This document shows, piece by piece, positions 46,380-55,193 of a DNA stretch of 64,000 nucleotides; position 1 is the stretch's first letter, and each line of letters opens with the position of its first letter. The stretch is taken from positions 434,001 through 498,000 of the forward strand of contig NZ_PYGJ01000002.1 in assembly GCF_003014475.1 (NCBI RefSeq), in the 5' to 3' direction. Origin of the DNA: Shimia abyssi (lineage in GTDB: Bacteria; Pseudomonadota; Alphaproteobacteria; Rhodobacterales; Rhodobacteraceae). Made by a program: the position numbers and the translations under genes. The notes beneath the pieces were generated by a model. The model had not been told where the DNA came from. It did not search any database and saw nothing but the letters and a program-made list of their open reading frames with translations.

Positions 46380-47383
46380 GCAGCGGCCCCCATCGGGTCA
46401 AGCGTGCGCACTGTTTCCTCGATCAACCCGGCCAAGGATTCGCCACGCGCCCGCGCCGCAAAGGTCAGCGCCATTCGATGGCTCAGAACCGGCTGCGCCA
46501 TATCGATCACATCCTGCGCACTTGGTGCCAACCTTCCATGCAGCAACGCCTGTGCGCGCACTGTCAGCATCAGCGCCTGCGCCGCCCTTGGCCCCGGCCC
46601 CCACGAAACATGCTCCCTAATGGCTTCATTCGACGTTTCATCGTCCGGGCGGCACGCTCGCACCAGATCAAGGATCAGCTCCATCACGCTGTCCCCCACT
46701 GGCATCCGCCGCAGCAACATCTGGGCTGCGATCAATTCGTCAGCCGTGAACACCTGATGTGCTTCATCTTCTTCAACACCTGTTGTCGCCAGCAGAATTT
46801 CCCTCTCGGTATCCCGGTCGGGATATGGTACATTGATTTGCACCAGAAATCGGTCCAACTGCGCCTCTGGCAACGGATAGGTACCCTCTTGCTCAATCGG
46901 GTTCTGTGTCGCCAAAACATGGAAAGGCGCATCGAGCGGTCGATCCTCACCTGCGACGGTTACAGTTTTTTCCTGCATTGCCTGCAAAAGCGCCGATTGT
47001 GTCCTTGGACTGGCCCGGTTGATCTCATCCGCCATCAAAAGCTGACAGAAAATCGGCCCCGGCACGAATCGGAACGACCGCCCACCACCCTTTGCCTTCT
47101 CCAATACCTCTGATCCAAGGATATCCGCAGGCATCAAATCCGGCGTGAATTGCACCCGGTTCCCATGCAACCCCATTACCGTCGAAAGCGTATCCACAAG
47201 CCGTGTTTTGCCCAGCCCGGGCAACCCGATCAACAGCGCGTGACCCCCACAAAGCAAGGAGGAAAGCGTCAAATCGACCACACGCTCCTGTCCGATAAAC
47301 CGCCGCGTGATCGCAGCTCTGGCTTGCGCCAGTTTTTCGCCCAGTGCTTCAATATCTGCAACCAAATCGACGTCTTCGGCCAT
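46376..47383 (-). CDS. MoxR-family AAA+ ATPase
   Basis: A 335-residue ATPase. Walker A is LIGLPGLGKTRLVDTLS (residues about 52-68), Walker B is LMADEINRASPRTQSALLQAMQEK, sensor 1 is FHVLATQNPIEQEGTYPLPEAQLDRFL and sensor 2 lies in a C-terminal helical lid (RAAQALMLTVRAQALLHG). MoxR proteins act as chaperones with vWA partners, here the DUF58 and DUF4159 genes in the same operon. It is the first gene and is divergent from DUF1285, whose start is about 45 bases away. Length and motif order are typical. Confidence 0.94.
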   Translation of the reverse strand: MAEDVDLVADIEALGEKLAQARAAITRRFIGQERVVDLTLSSLLCGGHALLIGLPGLGKTRLVDTLSTVMGLHGNRVQFTPDLMPADILGSEVLEKAKGGGRSFRFVPGPIFCQLLMADEINRASPRTQSALLQAMQEKTVTVAGEDRPLDAPFHVLATQNPIEQEGTYPLPEAQLDRFLVQINVPYPDRDTEREILLATTGVEEDEAHQVFTADELIAAQMLLRRMPVGDSVMELILDLVRACRPDDETSNEAIREHVSWGPGPRAAQALMLTVRAQALLHGRLAPSAQDVIDMAQPVLSHRMALTFAARARGESLAGLIEETVRTLDPMGAAA

Positions 47384-47428
47384 GGCAAAACTCCCTGCTC
47401 TTCCTTATCTATACGAAACTTAACGTGC

Positions 47429-48043
47429 ATGGATGAAATGGCAAAAGCTATGAGCGGACAAATTCCTGTGAAACCAGACGCAGAAGGGCTCGCGGCCTCG
47501 GCCCTTGCCGCACAAAAAGGCAAAGGACCAGCGCCTGTGCATCTATGGAATCCACCGTTCAACGGTGACATCGACATGCGCATCGCCCGCGATGGCACCT
47601 GGTTCTATCAAAACAGCCCCATTAATCGCGAAGCACTCGTACGCCTGTTTGCCTCCATTCTGCGCAAGGATGAAGACAGATATGTTCTCGTCACTCCGGT
47701 CGAAATGGTTGGCATCACCGTCGAAGACGCTCCTTTCGTGGCGATCAACTTTGAAATTAAAAACGCAGGTCTCAATCAGGAACTGGAATTTGAAACCAAT
47801 GTTGGCGATTTTGCCACCGCCGGGCCTGAAAACCCCATCCGCGTCGCGCTCGATCCCCAAACCGGTGAACCTTCCCCCTACGTGATGATCCGCGCCGGTC
47901 TTGAAGCGCGCATTGACCGCAAAAGTTTCTACCGCTTGATTGAACTTGGTGAAACGCAACCCCTCGACGGAACCGATTGGTTCGGCATTCATTCGGGCGG
48001 AGTTTTCTTTCCCATAATCTCAAGTCAATCGCTCGAAATTTAA
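47429..48043 (+). CDS. DUF1285 domain protein
   Basis: A 204-residue protein matching DUF1285: PVHLWNPPFNGDIDMRIARDGTWFYQNSPINREALVRLF (read in parts), the YVLVTPVEMVGITVEDAPFVA segment and a C-terminal RLIELGETQPLDGTDWFGIHSGGVFFPI. It is a small beta-rich protein without signal peptide or membrane segment. Its function is unknown. In related genomes it is divergent from moxR as here. The start is one of three in-frame ATGs (47429, 47438 and 47450); the first is used but the choice is not firm. Confidence 0.82.
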   Translation: MDEMAKAMSGQIPVKPDAEGLAASALAAQKGKGPAPVHLWNPPFNGDIDMRIARDGTWFYQNSPINREALVRLFASILRKDEDRYVLVTPVEMVGITVEDAPFVAINFEIKNAGLNQELEFETNVGDFATAGPENPIRVALDPQTGEPSPYVMIRAGLEARIDRKSFYRLIELGETQPLDGTDWFGIHSGGVFFPIISSQSLEI

Positions 48044-48131
48044 GCTCCTTAACAGCTTTGATAACCTGTTAAAAATTGTCTCTTTTTTGAAGAAAGCGGC
48101 TAGGTTATCGTCGCCTCAAAGGGACACTTAA

Positions 48132-48893
48132 ATGCCAAAATTTGCCGCCAATCTCACAATGCTCTTTAACGAACTCCCGTTTGAAGAACGCTTTGATGCA
48201 GCGCGTGAGGCAGGATTTGATGCTGTAGAAATTTTGTTCCCTTACGACTGCCCAGCGCGCGAAACACTCGCCGCTCTAAGGCGGAATGGGCTTGACCTTG
48301 TCCTGATCAACACACCTCCGCCCAACTACACAGGCGGCCCGCGCGGCTTTGCTGCCATTCCCGGTGGCAGGGACCGTTTCCAACACGATTTTCGACGCTC
48401 TTTGCGATACGCAGACACTTTGGGCGCCGGGCTTTTGCATATAATGGCAGGCGCCGCGGCGGGTTCCGACGCCAAAGCGACCTTTATCGAAAACCTGAAA
48501 TGGGCGACCGAATTTGCCCCCAAACAACGCCTAACAATCGAACCGATCAATTCAGATGATATGCCAGGCTATTTCCTGAGCTGTTTTGACTTGGCAGCCG
48601 AAGTGCTTGACGAGGTGTCCGCCCCCAACCTCGCCCTGCAATTTGACACCTACCATGCCTTCAAAATCACAGGCGATGTGTCCTCATGTTGGGAGACGCA
48701 CAATCATCGCGTCGGCCACATCCAGATCGGCGGCATACCTGATCGACACGAACCATCGGGCGGCCCATTCGATTATCCCGCTTTCTTCAGGCAGCTGGAT
48801 GCATCCGGATACGCAGGCCACGTCAGCGCCGAATATCACCCCGCCAGGAACACGATCAAAGGTCTAGGTTGGCTCAAACCTCAGCCGATTTAG
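48132..48893 (+). CDS. Hydroxypyruvate isomerase-like TIM-barrel protein
   Basis: A 253-residue xylose-isomerase-like TIM barrel. It begins MPKFAANLTMLFNELPFEERFDAAREAGFDAVEILFPYD, read in parts, with the strand-end Glu and metal ligands in VNTP-like and IEPINSDDMPGYFL, LQFDTYHAFKI, HNHRVGHIQIGGIPDRHEP and a closing GYAGHVSAEYHP. This is the Hyi/OtnI kind of enzyme, isomerising hydroxypyruvate or related 2-oxo acids. No glyoxylate carboligase or tartronate reductase is adjacent, so the substrate is open. Convergent with the CHMI-like gene and overlapping it by 20 bases. Confidence 0.85.
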   Translation: MPKFAANLTMLFNELPFEERFDAAREAGFDAVEILFPYDCPARETLAALRRNGLDLVLINTPPPNYTGGPRGFAAIPGGRDRFQHDFRRSLRYADTLGAGLLHIMAGAAAGSDAKATFIENLKWATEFAPKQRLTIEPINSDDMPGYFLSCFDLAAEVLDEVSAPNLALQFDTYHAFKITGDVSSCWETHNHRVGHIQIGGIPDRHEPSGGPFDYPAFFRQLDASGYAGHVSAEYHPARNTIKGLGWLKPQPI

Positions 48894-49215
48894 GGTCGAA
48901 CACGTTGGTCATATACAGCGCGTCGCTGTACTTTATCGCGAGCGAAAAATAGCATCGCTGACACAGACACTCTTTGATCGCGCGCTCAATATCCTCTCGC
49001 AATGCTTCCGAAAACGCCGCATCCCGATGTGGCTTTGTCAGCAATGACAACTCAACCAATATATGCGTGTGATGATAGACGTTGCTGGGATACGCGCGCC
49101 CCTTGCACTCACCCGCTGCTGGATCGTGCACATTTATCCGCTCTTCGATCAATTGCAGCACCTTTTCTGCATCAATCTCCAGATCAGCTGAATACTTTAG
49201 CTCCGCATGTGGCAT
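48874..49215 (-). CDS. 5-carboxymethyl-2-hydroxymuconate isomerase-like protein
   Basis: A 113-residue protein starting with Met-Pro, so Pro would be the N-terminal catalytic base of tautomerase-fold enzymes. It resembles the CHMI family (MPHAELKYSADLEI, then an extended stretch and ILVELSLL). CHMI acts in homoprotocatechuate degradation; no other genes of that route are in the window, so the real substrate is uncertain. The start at 49215 overlaps the polA stop by one base (TAATG), so it may be translated from the polA message. Two Cys in ECLCQRC are unusual for CHMI. Confidence 0.65.
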   Translation of the reverse strand: MPHAELKYSADLEIDAEKVLQLIEERINVHDPAAGECKGRAYPSNVYHHTHILVELSLLTKPHRDAAFSEALREDIERAIKECLCQRCYFSLAIKYSDALYMTNVFDPKSAEV

Positions 49216-52010
49216 TAGTGCGCCTCAGCCCAGTTTTGGCCGCGACCGGCATCCACGATCAACGGTACATCCAGCTTTACTGCTGGCTCCGCCGCTCCTT
49301 GCATGACGTCACGCGCCGCCCCAATCGCATCTTCAATAGCGTCATCTTCGACTTCGAAAATGAGTTCGTCATGCACCTGCAACAGCATCTTCATGGGCAA
49401 GCCCTTGATGGCAGCAGGCATTCGGATCATGGCTCGTCGGATGATATCCGCCGCAGTGCCCTGAATGGGTGCGTTGATCGCCGCGCGATAGGCAAAACTC
49501 GCACGTGGCCCCTTGGCATTGATCTCCGGTGTGTGGATCTTGCGCCCAAACAACGTCTGAACATACCCATGTTCCTTAGCAAACTCCTTGGTGCTATCCA
49601 TATAGGTGCGAATACCCGGAAACCGCTCAAAATAGCGGTTGATAAAGTCCTGCGCCTCGCCTCGCGGAATGCGCAGGTTGCGCGCCAGACCAAATCCTGA
49701 AATGCCATAAATCACGCCAAAGTTGATCGCTTTTGCCCGTCGCCGGATTTCACCTGTCATCTCGTCCATCGGCACACCAAACACCTCAGAAGCCGTCATA
49801 GCGTGAATGTCCTGCCCATCCCGGAACGCTTCCTTCAGGGCATCAATCTCGGCAATATGTGCCAAGATGCGCAGCTCGATCTGGCTATAGTCCAGACTGA
49901 TCAACGTCTTGCCCTGCTCACTCACAAACGCCTCGCGAATGCGCCGACCTTCCTCGGTGCGCACCGGAATGTTCTGCAGATTCGGATCGCTCGACGCCAT
50001 GCGCCCTGTATTCGCGCCGGTCTGCACATAGGACGTGTGCACACGCCCGGTATCCTTGTTTATATGCTCCTGAAGTGCATCAGTGTATGTGCTTTTGAGC
50101 TTCTGCAACTGGCGGTAATCCAAAACCCGCGCGGCAAAATCATGGGTCGCGGCAAGGTCTTCCAGCACATCAGCCGGAGTCGACCATTGACCGGTCTTGG
50201 TCTTCTTGCCGCCCTCCAACGCCATTTCTTCAAACAAGATCGCGCCCACCTGCGCCGGGCTTTGAACGTTGAATTCGTGCCCGGCCAACTCATAAAGCTC
50301 CGCTTCCAAGCCCGCCATCTTCTGGGCAAAGGCGTTCGACATCCGGCTTAGAGTGTCGCGATCCACCTTGATGCCATGCATCTCCATTTCGGCCAAAACA
50401 GGCACCAACGGGCGCTCCAGCGTTTCATAGACAGTCGTAACCTTTTTACTGTGCAACCGCTGCTTAAAGATTTTCCACAGACGAAGCGTAACGTCCGCAT
50501 CTTCTGCGGCGTATTTTACCGCATCCTCGATTGGTACCTTGTCAAAAGTAATGGCCGACTTACCTGTGCCCAGCAGCGTCTTGATCGGGATCGGCGTGTG
50601 TTCGAGATACCGCTCGCTCAACGCATCCATACCGTGGTTATGCTCGCCCGCGTGCATCGCATAGCTCAGCAGCATCGTGTCATCGATTGGCGCAACATCA
50701 ATACCGTATCGCTTGAAAATCTTGCAATCATATTTGGCGTTCTGGAAAATCTTGAGCACGGATGGGTCTTCCAGCATCGGCTTCAACAGCGCCAGCGCAT
50801 CGTTCAACCCCATCTGACCGGGCTGCAATTCCTCGCCGCCAAACAGGTCATCATTCGCGCCCTTTTTGTGCCCCACCGGCACATAACAGGCACTGCCTGT
50901 CTCAACGCTCAGACAAATTCCGGCCAGTTCAGCAACCATCTCGTTCAGCGAGTTGGTTTCCGTATCCACCGCCACATAGCCGCGCGCATAGGATTGCGCG
51001 ATCCAACTCTCAAGCGCGGATGCATCCCGCACGCATTCATATGCGTCCGGATCAATCGGGGCCAACTCCTCAGAGGAACCGGCGCCCTCGGCGGCGGACG
51101 GCTCCGCAATCGCTGGTGCCTCGACCCCAAGCTGGTCCGCAACCCGCTTTAGCAAAGTGCGGAATTCCATCTCGCCCAGAAACCCCAGCAAAGTGTCCGC
51201 TTCGGGCTCTTGCACCTCAAGATCTTCAAGCGAGAAATCCAGCTCCATCTCGCAATCCAGTTGCGCCAGACGTTTGCTCAATTCGATCTGATCACGCTTT
51301 TCAATCAGCGTCTGGCGGCGCTTGGGTTGTTTGATTTCCTCAGCCCGATCCAGAAGGCTCTCCAGATCGCCGAACTCGTTGATCAACAATGCCGCCGTTT
51401 TGATACCAATACCCGGCGCACCAGGCACGTTGTCGACGCTATCCCCAGCCAACGCCTGAACATCGACGACCCGCTCTGGTCCAACACCGAACTTCTCGCG
51501 CACACCATCGACATCGATGCGCTTGTTCTTCATCGCGTCCAACATCTCGACGCCGCCACCGACCAGCTGCATCAAATCCTTGTCGGATGAGATAATCGTA
51601 CACCGCCCGCCAGCATCGCGCGCCTGATGTGCAAGGGTTGCAATGATATCGTCCGCCTCAAAACCCTCGACCTCTTTGCACGCGATATTAAACGCTCGTG
51701 TCGCATCACGAGTGAGCGGAAACTGTGGCACCAGATCTTCGGGCGCCGGAGGGCGATTGGCCTTATAAAGATCGTACATCTCGTTGCGAAACGATTTGCC
51801 CGAATAGTCAAAAATCACGGCAACATGGGTTGGCGCATCCGGGCCGGTATTACCTTCGACATAGCGGTGCAACATGTTGCAAAACCCTGCCACGGCACCA
51901 ATAGGCAGTCCGTCAGACTTACGTGTCAACGGTGGCAACGCGTGATACGCGCGGAAAATAAAGGCCGACCCGTCGATCAGGTGCAGGTGACACCCTTTGC
52001 CAAAACTCAT
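49215..52010 (-). CDS. polA: DNA polymerase I
   Basis: A 931-residue three-domain enzyme. The 5'-3' nuclease domain (residues 1-290) opens MSFGKGCHLHLIDGSAFIFRAYHALPP, read in parts, with the acidic sites and the H3TH region VPGAPGIGIKTAALLI. A 3'-5' exonuclease domain follows (about 340-530: VAVDTETNSLNEM with the catalytic DxE pair, NAKYDCKIF, DDTMLLSYAMHAG). The polymerase domain has TGRMASSDPNLQNIP, DYSQIELRILAHIA, RAKAINFGVIYGIS and QVHDELIFEV. All catalytic residues seem intact. The start at 52010 is chosen over an upstream in-frame ATG because it begins the domain and follows a Shine-Dalgarno-like sequence. Confidence 0.97.
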   Translation of the reverse strand: MSFGKGCHLHLIDGSAFIFRAYHALPPLTRKSDGLPIGAVAGFCNMLHRYVEGNTGPDAPTHVAVIFDYSGKSFRNEMYDLYKANRPPAPEDLVPQFPLTRDATRAFNIACKEVEGFEADDIIATLAHQARDAGGRCTIISSDKDLMQLVGGGVEMLDAMKNKRIDVDGVREKFGVGPERVVDVQALAGDSVDNVPGAPGIGIKTAALLINEFGDLESLLDRAEEIKQPKRRQTLIEKRDQIELSKRLAQLDCEMELDFSLEDLEVQEPEADTLLGFLGEMEFRTLLKRVADQLGVEAPAIAEPSAAEGAGSSEELAPIDPDAYECVRDASALESWIAQSYARGYVAVDTETNSLNEMVAELAGICLSVETGSACYVPVGHKKGANDDLFGGEELQPGQMGLNDALALLKPMLEDPSVLKIFQNAKYDCKIFKRYGIDVAPIDDTMLLSYAMHAGEHNHGMDALSERYLEHTPIPIKTLLGTGKSAITFDKVPIEDAVKYAAEDADVTLRLWKIFKQRLHSKKVTTVYETLERPLVPVLAEMEMHGIKVDRDTLSRMSNAFAQKMAGLEAELYELAGHEFNVQSPAQVGAILFEEMALEGGKKTKTGQWSTPADVLEDLAATHDFAARVLDYRQLQKLKSTYTDALQEHINKDTGRVHTSYVQTGANTGRMASSDPNLQNIPVRTEEGRRIREAFVSEQGKTLISLDYSQIELRILAHIAEIDALKEAFRDGQDIHAMTASEVFGVPMDEMTGEIRRRAKAINFGVIYGISGFGLARNLRIPRGEAQDFINRYFERFPGIRTYMDSTKEFAKEHGYVQTLFGRKIHTPEINAKGPRASFAYRAAINAPIQGTAADIIRRAMIRMPAAIKGLPMKMLLQVHDELIFEVEDDAIEDAIGAARDVMQGAAEPAVKLDVPLIVDAGRGQNWAEAH

Positions 52011-52232
52011 CTCGCACGCTCCTATTCTGGTTCGGTCTCTGTTGTGCCATGCTGGGCAGGGCGGCGCCAGATGCAAAGGACGATAAAACCAGAGCCAGCC
52101 CAGTGCCACAGGCGACTTTCCGGAGTGTTTCGAAATCACTGAAAATGCCGGGAAATCACGGGGAATACCTAGTCAGGGACTTGACGAACAGCCCCAAGAG
52201 CGCTTGTGTCACCCGTCTAAAAAGGATTGAGC

Positions 52233-53288
52233 ATGACACATCTCTGGGTCCGGGCCGAGCAACGGCCCAACGAGGAACGCGTTGGCCTGACACCTGACGG
52301 AGCCAAGGCCCTAATGGCAGCCGGCATTCGCGTCACTATTGAAGAAAGCTCAGTGCGCGCGATCCCAATTGACGGATATATCGCCGCAGGATGCGAGATT
52401 GCACCCGAAAACAGCTGGCCATCTGCCCCATCTGACGCCGTTATTTTTGGCCTCAAAGAATTGCCCGAAGATGGCACACCGCTGCCGCACCGCCACATCA
52501 TGTTTGGCCACGCTTACAAGGGCCAACACTCGGGTAAGGCTTTGCTCAAACGATTCAAGGCCGGTGGCGGTACGCTTTACGATCTTGAGTACCTTGTTGA
52601 CGATTCTGGCCGCCGTGTCGCGGCATTTGGCTATTGGGCCGGTTATGCCGGTGCTGCTGTCACTCTCAAATGCTGGGCGGCACAGCAACGTGGAGAAATT
52701 TGCGGCCCCGTTGGCGTTTACTCGAGCAAAGACGCATTGCTTACCGATCTCTTGGGCGAACTCGACGCGATTGGTTCAATCCGCCCTTCCGCAATCGTCA
52801 TTGGCGCCATGGGCCGTGTGGGCACTGGCGCCGCCGACCTGCTGACCGCCATGGGCTGTTCCGTAACAAAATGGGACATGGCCGAAACAGCAGGAGGTGG
52901 CCCGTTCCCCGAAATCCTCGCGCACGACTTGTTCTTGAACTGCATTTTTGCTCGCCACGGAACACCTGTATTTGTTCCACAATCCGCCCTCACCGCTTCG
53001 CGTGCGCTGACCGCGATCGGCGACGTCGCGTGTGATCCCGACAGCGATTATAACCCCGTTCCCGTCTATGATCGCGCCACGACTTGGGGCGCCCCGGCGT
53101 TGCGCGTCTCTCAGAATCCGCCTCTCGACGTGATGGCCATCGACAACTTGCCATCCATGTTGCCGGTCGAATCCTCTTACGACTACGCCGTGCAACTGCT
53201 CGAAACTTTGCGCGACGTCTCTGATCTGTCTGCAGCCGTCTGGACCCGCGCCGAAGCCGATTTCATCACGCATTCCAAAGACCTCTGA
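52233..53288 (+). CDS. Saccharopine dehydrogenase (NAD+, L-lysine-forming type)
   Basis: A 351-residue LYS1-type enzyme. The N-terminal domain begins MTHLWVRAEQRPNEERVGLTPDGAKALMAAGI, read in parts, which is the alanine dehydrogenase/PNT-like start, and later GYWAGYAGAAVTL. A Rossmann motif VIGAMGRVGTGAADLL is present near residue 190. It catalyses lysine plus 2-oxoglutarate to saccharopine, or the reverse. Start: ATG at 52233 with AAGGA six bases before; an upstream TTG is unlikely. The next gene, 13 bases on, is the partner saccharopine reductase/dehydrogenase, so the pair forms the saccharopine pathway. Confidence 0.9.
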   Translation: MTHLWVRAEQRPNEERVGLTPDGAKALMAAGIRVTIEESSVRAIPIDGYIAAGCEIAPENSWPSAPSDAVIFGLKELPEDGTPLPHRHIMFGHAYKGQHSGKALLKRFKAGGGTLYDLEYLVDDSGRRVAAFGYWAGYAGAAVTLKCWAAQQRGEICGPVGVYSSKDALLTDLLGELDAIGSIRPSAIVIGAMGRVGTGAADLLTAMGCSVTKWDMAETAGGGPFPEILAHDLFLNCIFARHGTPVFVPQSALTASRALTAIGDVACDPDSDYNPVPVYDRATTWGAPALRVSQNPPLDVMAIDNLPSMLPVESSYDYAVQLLETLRDVSDLSAAVWTRAEADFITHSKDL

Positions 53289-53301
53289 AAAGGAGCCTGA
53301 C

Positions 53302-54447
53302 ATGACCATCCACTGGTGTGGCACTGGCCTTTCCGCTATCCCCGGCTTGCGCCGTCTCATCTTAGCAGGTCACGATGTGGCCGTTTGGAACCGTACCATA
53401 GATAAGGCGCAGGACGCGGTTGGTGATCTGACCGACGTAATCCGCGCATTCGACATTGAAACACTCTCGGCTGATCTCAAATCCGGCGATGTTGTTGTTT
53501 CCATGCTACCAGGTGACTGGCATGTGCCGTTGGCTGAACTCTGCATCGCAAAAGGCGCGAACTTTGTCAGCTCCTCCTACATCGCACCGGAAATGAAGGC
53601 CCTCAACAGCAGGGCAGCAGCGGCAGGTATTGCCTGCGTCAACGAAGTCGGCCTCGATCCCGGTATCGACCACCTCATGGCGCACGCCCTCGTCGCTGAC
53701 TACCGCACCTCGGACGCGTTCGATCCGACCAACGACATCAGCTTCATCTCATATTGCGGTGGCATCCCAAAGATACCAAACCCTTTCCGCTACAAGTTTA
53801 GCTGGTCGCCGCTAGGCGTGCTCAAGGCCCTGCGATCCCCATCGCGCTCAATTCGCGATCACGCGCCGCTCGACGTCGCCCGCCCATGGGACGCGATCAG
53901 CACATACAAAGCACCTCTGCCAACTCCAGAAAGTTTTGAAGTCTACCCAAACCGCGACTCGATCCCCTTTATGGAGGATTATAAGTTTGATCAGAACTGG
54001 AACGTAAAAGAATTCGTGCGTGGTACGTTGCGCCTGAACGGTTGGTCCTCAGCATGGCGCGATGTTTTTGCCGAGATCGAAACCCTCTCCGGACCCAAAG
54101 GCGACACACGCCTCAAGGAAATGTCAGATCAGTTCTGGGCTGAAAACGCATATGACCATGGCGAACCAGACCGCGTTGTTTTGTGTGTTGGTCTCAAAGC
54201 CGAAAGCAATGGCGCAGAAGTTTGGCACAAAACCTATGTCATGGACGCTTGGGGGGACGAGACCGGCACAGCGATGGCACGACTGGTTTCCATTCCGGTC
54301 TCGCTAGCAGTCGAAGCGGTGCTGGCCGGTCAAATTGCACCCGGCGTTCATGCCGCCCCCAGCGATCCGGCGCTGTTTAACGCGTGGCTCGCTCAGGTTG
54401 ACGAACTGGCGCAGCACTTAGCCATTGTCGACCATCTCGACGCCTGA
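53302..54447 (+). CDS. Saccharopine dehydrogenase (glutamate-forming, LYS9-type)
   Basis: A 381-residue saccharopine dehydrogenase of the C-terminal type. It has a Rossmann start IHWCGTGLSAIPGLRRLILAGHDVAVWNR, read in parts, the VVVSMLPGDWHVPLAELCI stretch, VSSSYIAPEMKALNSRA, NEVGLDPGIDHLMAH and SYCGGIPKIPNPFRYKFSWSPLGVL. It turns saccharopine into glutamate and aminoadipate semialdehyde. Together with the LYS1-like gene it forms the lysine-degradation route known in Ruegeria pomeroyi, where it relates to osmotic stress. The start is the ATG at 53302. Its stop overlaps the minus-strand terminator of the next gene. Confidence 0.92.
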   Translation: MTIHWCGTGLSAIPGLRRLILAGHDVAVWNRTIDKAQDAVGDLTDVIRAFDIETLSADLKSGDVVVSMLPGDWHVPLAELCIAKGANFVSSSYIAPEMKALNSRAAAAGIACVNEVGLDPGIDHLMAHALVADYRTSDAFDPTNDISFISYCGGIPKIPNPFRYKFSWSPLGVLKALRSPSRSIRDHAPLDVARPWDAISTYKAPLPTPESFEVYPNRDSIPFMEDYKFDQNWNVKEFVRGTLRLNGWSSAWRDVFAEIETLSGPKGDTRLKEMSDQFWAENAYDHGEPDRVVLCVGLKAESNGAEVWHKTYVMDAWGDETGTAMARLVSIPVSLAVEAVLAGQIAPGVHAAPSDPALFNAWLAQVDELAQHLAIVDHLDA

Positions 54448-54480
54448 AAAATGGGGCGCGGTCCATTATCAGCCGCGCCC
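54447..54480 (-). terminator. Intrinsic terminator after the flavodoxin-fold oxidoreductase gene
   Basis: Minus-strand stem GGGCGCGG/CCGCGCCC (54480-54473 with 54461-54454), 11-base loop, followed by CAT and five T residues (54451-54447). It lies just after the stop of the minus-strand gene and touches the stop codon of the convergent saccharopine dehydrogenase. Confidence 0.75.
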
Positions 54481-54489
54481 AAACACTCT

Positions 54490-55083
54490 TCAAGCTGCCG
54501 CCGCACCGATCCGCGCGACAGTGCGCGACCATTTCTTAACCACGCCGTCTTTGGGATGGCTGGCGCCACTAAACTGACTGATCCGCAGCGGTTTGATCCC
54601 GACAAACCCTAGGATTTGCCCCCGCATCTGCACCATCAACGCATTGCGGTATAAAAGCCGGAATAACCAGCCCGGCGTATCAGACATCATCAAAATGCGG
54701 CCCGTGCGCCCGCCCAGTAATGGCGCTGGCAGGCCCATGCGTGTGGTCTTTCGCGTATCAAATGCAAAACCCGGCAAAAGCGCCCGGTCAAACAAACCCT
54801 TAAGCTTGGCCGGAACACCTCCCCACCAAACGGGTGTCGCAACGACCACGTGCTCTGACCATTCGATATCTGCCATCACCTGTTCAAGGGCCGGTTCCAG
54901 CGGTTTCTTGTTCACGTACCCACCAAAACCATAGTCCGGATCAAATTGCAGATCGTGCAGGTTCACCAATCTTACGTCATGCCCGGCCCGTGCCGCAGCG
55001 TCTGCATAAACCTTTGCCATGTTCCCGGTAAGCGATTCCGCTGCCGGATGCCCATTCAAGACAAAAACGCGTTTCCTAATCAT
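54490..55083 (-). CDS. Flavodoxin-fold NAD(P)H-quinone reductase
   Basis: A 197-residue flavoprotein of the NQO1/NADPH-quinone reductase family. FMN/FAD-binding elements are VFVLNGHPAAESLT at the N-terminus, VVVATPVWWGGVPAKLKGLFDRALLPGFAF in the middle (read in parts) and LLGGRTGRILMMSDTPGWLF. It reduces quinones by two electrons, protecting against quinone and electrophile stress, in the cytoplasm. Start at 55083 has GGAGAG four bases upstream. It is divergent from a TetR gene and three palindromes in the shared promoter region suggest TetR control. Confidence 0.88.
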   Translation of the reverse strand: MIRKRVFVLNGHPAAESLTGNMAKVYADAAARAGHDVRLVNLHDLQFDPDYGFGGYVNKKPLEPALEQVMADIEWSEHVVVATPVWWGGVPAKLKGLFDRALLPGFAFDTRKTTRMGLPAPLLGGRTGRILMMSDTPGWLFRLLYRNALMVQMRGQILGFVGIKPLRISQFSGASHPKDGVVKKWSRTVARIGAAAA

Positions 55084-55108
55084 TGATCTCTCCATGAATC
55101 TCTAAAAT

Positions 55109-55171
55109 TGACCGCGGTCAGTTTATGGAGCAAAAAATGACCGTGGTCAATAAAAAATTTGACCACGGTCA
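55109..55171. promoter_or_regulatory. Three TetR-type operator palindromes
   Basis: Three 12-base palindromes: TGACCGCGGTCA (55109-55120), TGACCGTGGTCA (55138-55149) and TGACCACGGTCA (55160-55171). The arms TGACC/GGTCA are identical in all. They fill the 110-base region between the divergent quinone reductase (start 55083) and TetR regulator (start 55194). The centre-to-centre distances are 29 and 22 bases. The site shape is typical for TetR-family dimers. Confidence 0.85.
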
Positions 55172-55193
55172 CAAATCAAATTAGAATCCCCTC

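Noticed and set aside
48049..48088. AT-rich hairpin after the DUF1285 gene as a terminator
   Set aside because: Seven mainly A-T pairs and the T run begins ten bases later, so not a convincing terminator.
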